From Ancistrus triradiatus (taxonomy: Eukaryota > Chordata > Actinopteri > Siluriformes > Loricariidae), in NCBI GenBank assembly GCA_025084515.1, contig JAJAGP010000182.1, positions 310,001 to 374,000 of the forward strand: a DNA stretch of 64,000 nt, in the 5' to 3' direction. The position numbers and the translations under genes are program-made. The notes beneath the pieces were generated by a model. It was not told where the DNA came from and did no database searches. It worked only from the letters and a program-made list of their open reading frames with translations. Below are positions 62,145 through 64,000 of the stretch, piece after piece (positions within the stretch are counted from its first letter, which is position 1; each line of letters begins with the position of its first letter).

Positions 62145-63475
62145 GAAAAGTTTGTCCGATAAAAGTCATGTTTCCATCCACTACAGTTATGCGAAGAAAT
62201 TTTCGGTGACGTGGGTTACCACGATTAGGGGTGGCATCGAAACAAGTAAAAATGGAGGAATTTAACTTGGTTTTTGCTTTTAGCGGAATGATCTTTACAG
62301 CCATTTACAATTCTTTTATGCCGATGTTCTTTATAATTCGGGCAGCATGAGCAGTGGCCCACCTAGTGAGTGTGTACGCTGGTTCGCCCGGCAGAACTCA
62401 TGACGTAGTCGTCTTTAACACATCCTACCTCTTCATTCATTTTATTTTCTGCTTAATCAGGTGCATTATAATTTTAAGAGTCACATTCAGTTGGGTCGAA
62501 TATTAAATCATATCTAAATGTGACAATACCGATATTTTTTATTTTATTTTTTTTTGTTTTGTTATGGGACTGTGGTAGCCTAGTGGTTAAGGTACTGGAC
62601 TATGAACCAGAAGATCCAGGGTTCAAATCTCACCCTGACCCAAATCCCAAGCTGCCACTGTTGAGTCCTTGAGCAAGACCCTTAACCCACAATTGCTTGG
62701 ATTGTAAGACTGTACCAACTGTAAGTCGCTCTGGATAAGGGCGTCTGCTAAATGCTGTACATGTAAATGTCTGACCAGGTGGCATGGAATCATGTGACTT
62801 AAAGCTTAATACATAATAATTTATTCAACAAATCCTTTCTATCCCGTTTTTTTTTTTTTTGGCTTTAAGGATATTTTAACATTTCTGCCTCGTCCTCGTT
62901 TTTTTTTTTTGACCTTTCCATTCAGTTTTTTTCTTGTGCATTTTCAAAATTCGCAAAACTAGGTGGATGGAAAAGCCGCTAAACTTGAAGAAAAATATTG
63001 CAAAACGAGTTTTGCGCTCGGACAGGGTGGAAAAGTTAGAATATTACTAAAGCCGAAATGCAATAAAAGGTGATGGAAATTAGGTTTGGAAGAAATGATT
63101 ATGTATCAAGCTGTAAGTCATGTGATTCTGTTCCACCTGATCAGACCAAAAACAAAATCTTTATTGTTACATTTAGATATGATTTAATAGTCGACCTGAC
63201 TGAATTAGGACGTGACTCTTAAAATTCGGCAACTGCAAAGAACGCAGCCTTAAAAAAGAGCGTAAATAGCTGTGAAGATTCTGCCGCTAAATGCAAAGAA
63301 ATTCCTCCATTTTTACTTGTTTTGATACTCCCCCTTATCATGGCAGCCTGTCATCTAAGGTTTATTCGCATAGCTGTAGTGGATGGAAACACGACTTAAT
63401 TCACCTTTTTTTTTCCCCGCCAAAATTAAAAAATTCGCACAACATTTGCGACAGTTTTGGATGGAAACCCGGCTA
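62145..63475. mobile_element. long fold-back element with nested SINE
   Basis: Left-arm blocks GTTTCCATCCACTACAGTTA, AACAAGTAAAAATGGAGGAA and TTTTAAGAGTCAC..ATTAAATCATATCTAAATGT reappear inverted and in mirrored order at 63160-63395. Outer copies of GGATGGAAAC extend to about 63475. The centre contains a SINE (62565-62768) and non-coding DNA. Confidence 0.75.
62565..62768 (+). repeat. tRNA-derived SINE inside the fold-back element
   Basis: GGGACTGTGGTAGCCTAGTG, GGTTCAAATCTC and GGGCGTCTGCTAAATGCTGT; slightly extended between B box and body. Confidence 0.88.
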
Positions 63476-64000
63476 ATGTCAGTAGCATTAACACTAGGGA
63501 TACCTGTATGAACGTGGCGAGTGCAAAAATAAATATCCACAAGCCTCAGAGAAAAGTATCCTTTTAATAAACCTTCATTTTGATATTATGTTCTCGTAAC
63601 GCTCCAACCTTAATTACAGCCTGCCAGAAACACAACCCTGCGGTCAGCAGCACGTTACAGCAATTTACGTCAAGCTCTATCCGGGCTAAATTTGCACTGG
63701 GTCTTGGGGTAATTTCTTCTTTTCTGCTACTCGGTAATTGTTTATACATTGACCTCCTTTTTCCCCTCGTCAATAAAATGCTGTACAGAACTACCTACCA
63801 TTTTTCACCCAACATTAGCAGTACTGGCTGCATGCTGAGGAAACAGGAAGGACAACACACTTGTAGAAGAAACAACACACCACACACGGGGGTTTCTAAG
63901 AGAAAAGGAAGGTGCATGTAAGAAATTCAGCCGACAGACATGAAACAAAATGCCAAACACAACCTCCTTATTTACTCCCAGATCACTTTGAGGTACACCT
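63476..64000. other. right edge of window, no gene recognised
   Basis: No exon supported. The last bases (GAGGTACACCT) match the ACTTTATTAGGTACACCT transposon terminus in part, so an element may begin at the edge. Confidence 0.4.

Overview
The window looks like about 64 kb of nuclear DNA from a teleost fish. It holds two recognisable vertebrate genes with spliced exons. It is also dense in Tc1/mariner, hAT-type and pogo-type DNA transposons, tRNA-derived SINE copies, long (GT)n and (TA)n runs, and one LTR retrotransposon. Nothing bacterial or phage-like was seen. The species cannot be fixed from the sequence; the repeat mix would fit an ostariophysan (catfish, characin or cyprinid-like) fish.

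Genes. (1) On the minus strand at 946-1416 lies the first coding exon of setbp1 (SET-binding protein 1). The rest of its coding region lies beyond the left edge. A GC-rich stretch ending in a good minus-strand splice donor (about 21838-22530) is a candidate 5' untranslated exon and promoter, which would make 1.4-22.5 kb setbp1 intron. (2) On the plus strand at 42391-55240 is a complete 12-exon cdk7 gene (345 codons, kinase motifs intact). The two genes would be divergently transcribed, with about 20 kb of repeat-rich DNA between them. (3) At 59.7-59.87 kb there may be the first exon of a third, unidentified gene. Everything else that reads as open frame is transposon remnant, simple repeat or shadow frame.

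Layout. 0-22.5 kb: setbp1 exon and intron with many nested DNA transposons, including a mosaic at 7675-9913 in which four unrelated insertions or repeats sit inside one terminal-inverted-repeat element. 22.5-26 kb: microsatellites and a Tc1 copy. 26202-31608: an LTR element with two LTRs and a 5-bp target duplication. Its interior is a short gag-like remnant followed by about 3.7 kb of 27/30-bp tandem repeats where pol would be. 31.6-42.3 kb: intergenic, with a pogo-type element, SINEs and Tc1 relics. 42.3-55.4 kb: cdk7, whose introns carry at least three transposase-derived Tc1 relics, a mariner-type element with very long inverted repeats, and SINEs. 55.4-64 kb: repeats, a long (GT)n tract, the candidate exon, and a large fold-back element at 62.1-63.5 kb with a SINE inside.

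The most unusual object is the LTR element with its tandem-repeat interior. A related repeat copy elsewhere in the window lacks the insertion and serves as an empty site. The two LTRs differ mostly by homopolymer length, so part of the apparent decay may be sequencing or assembly error.
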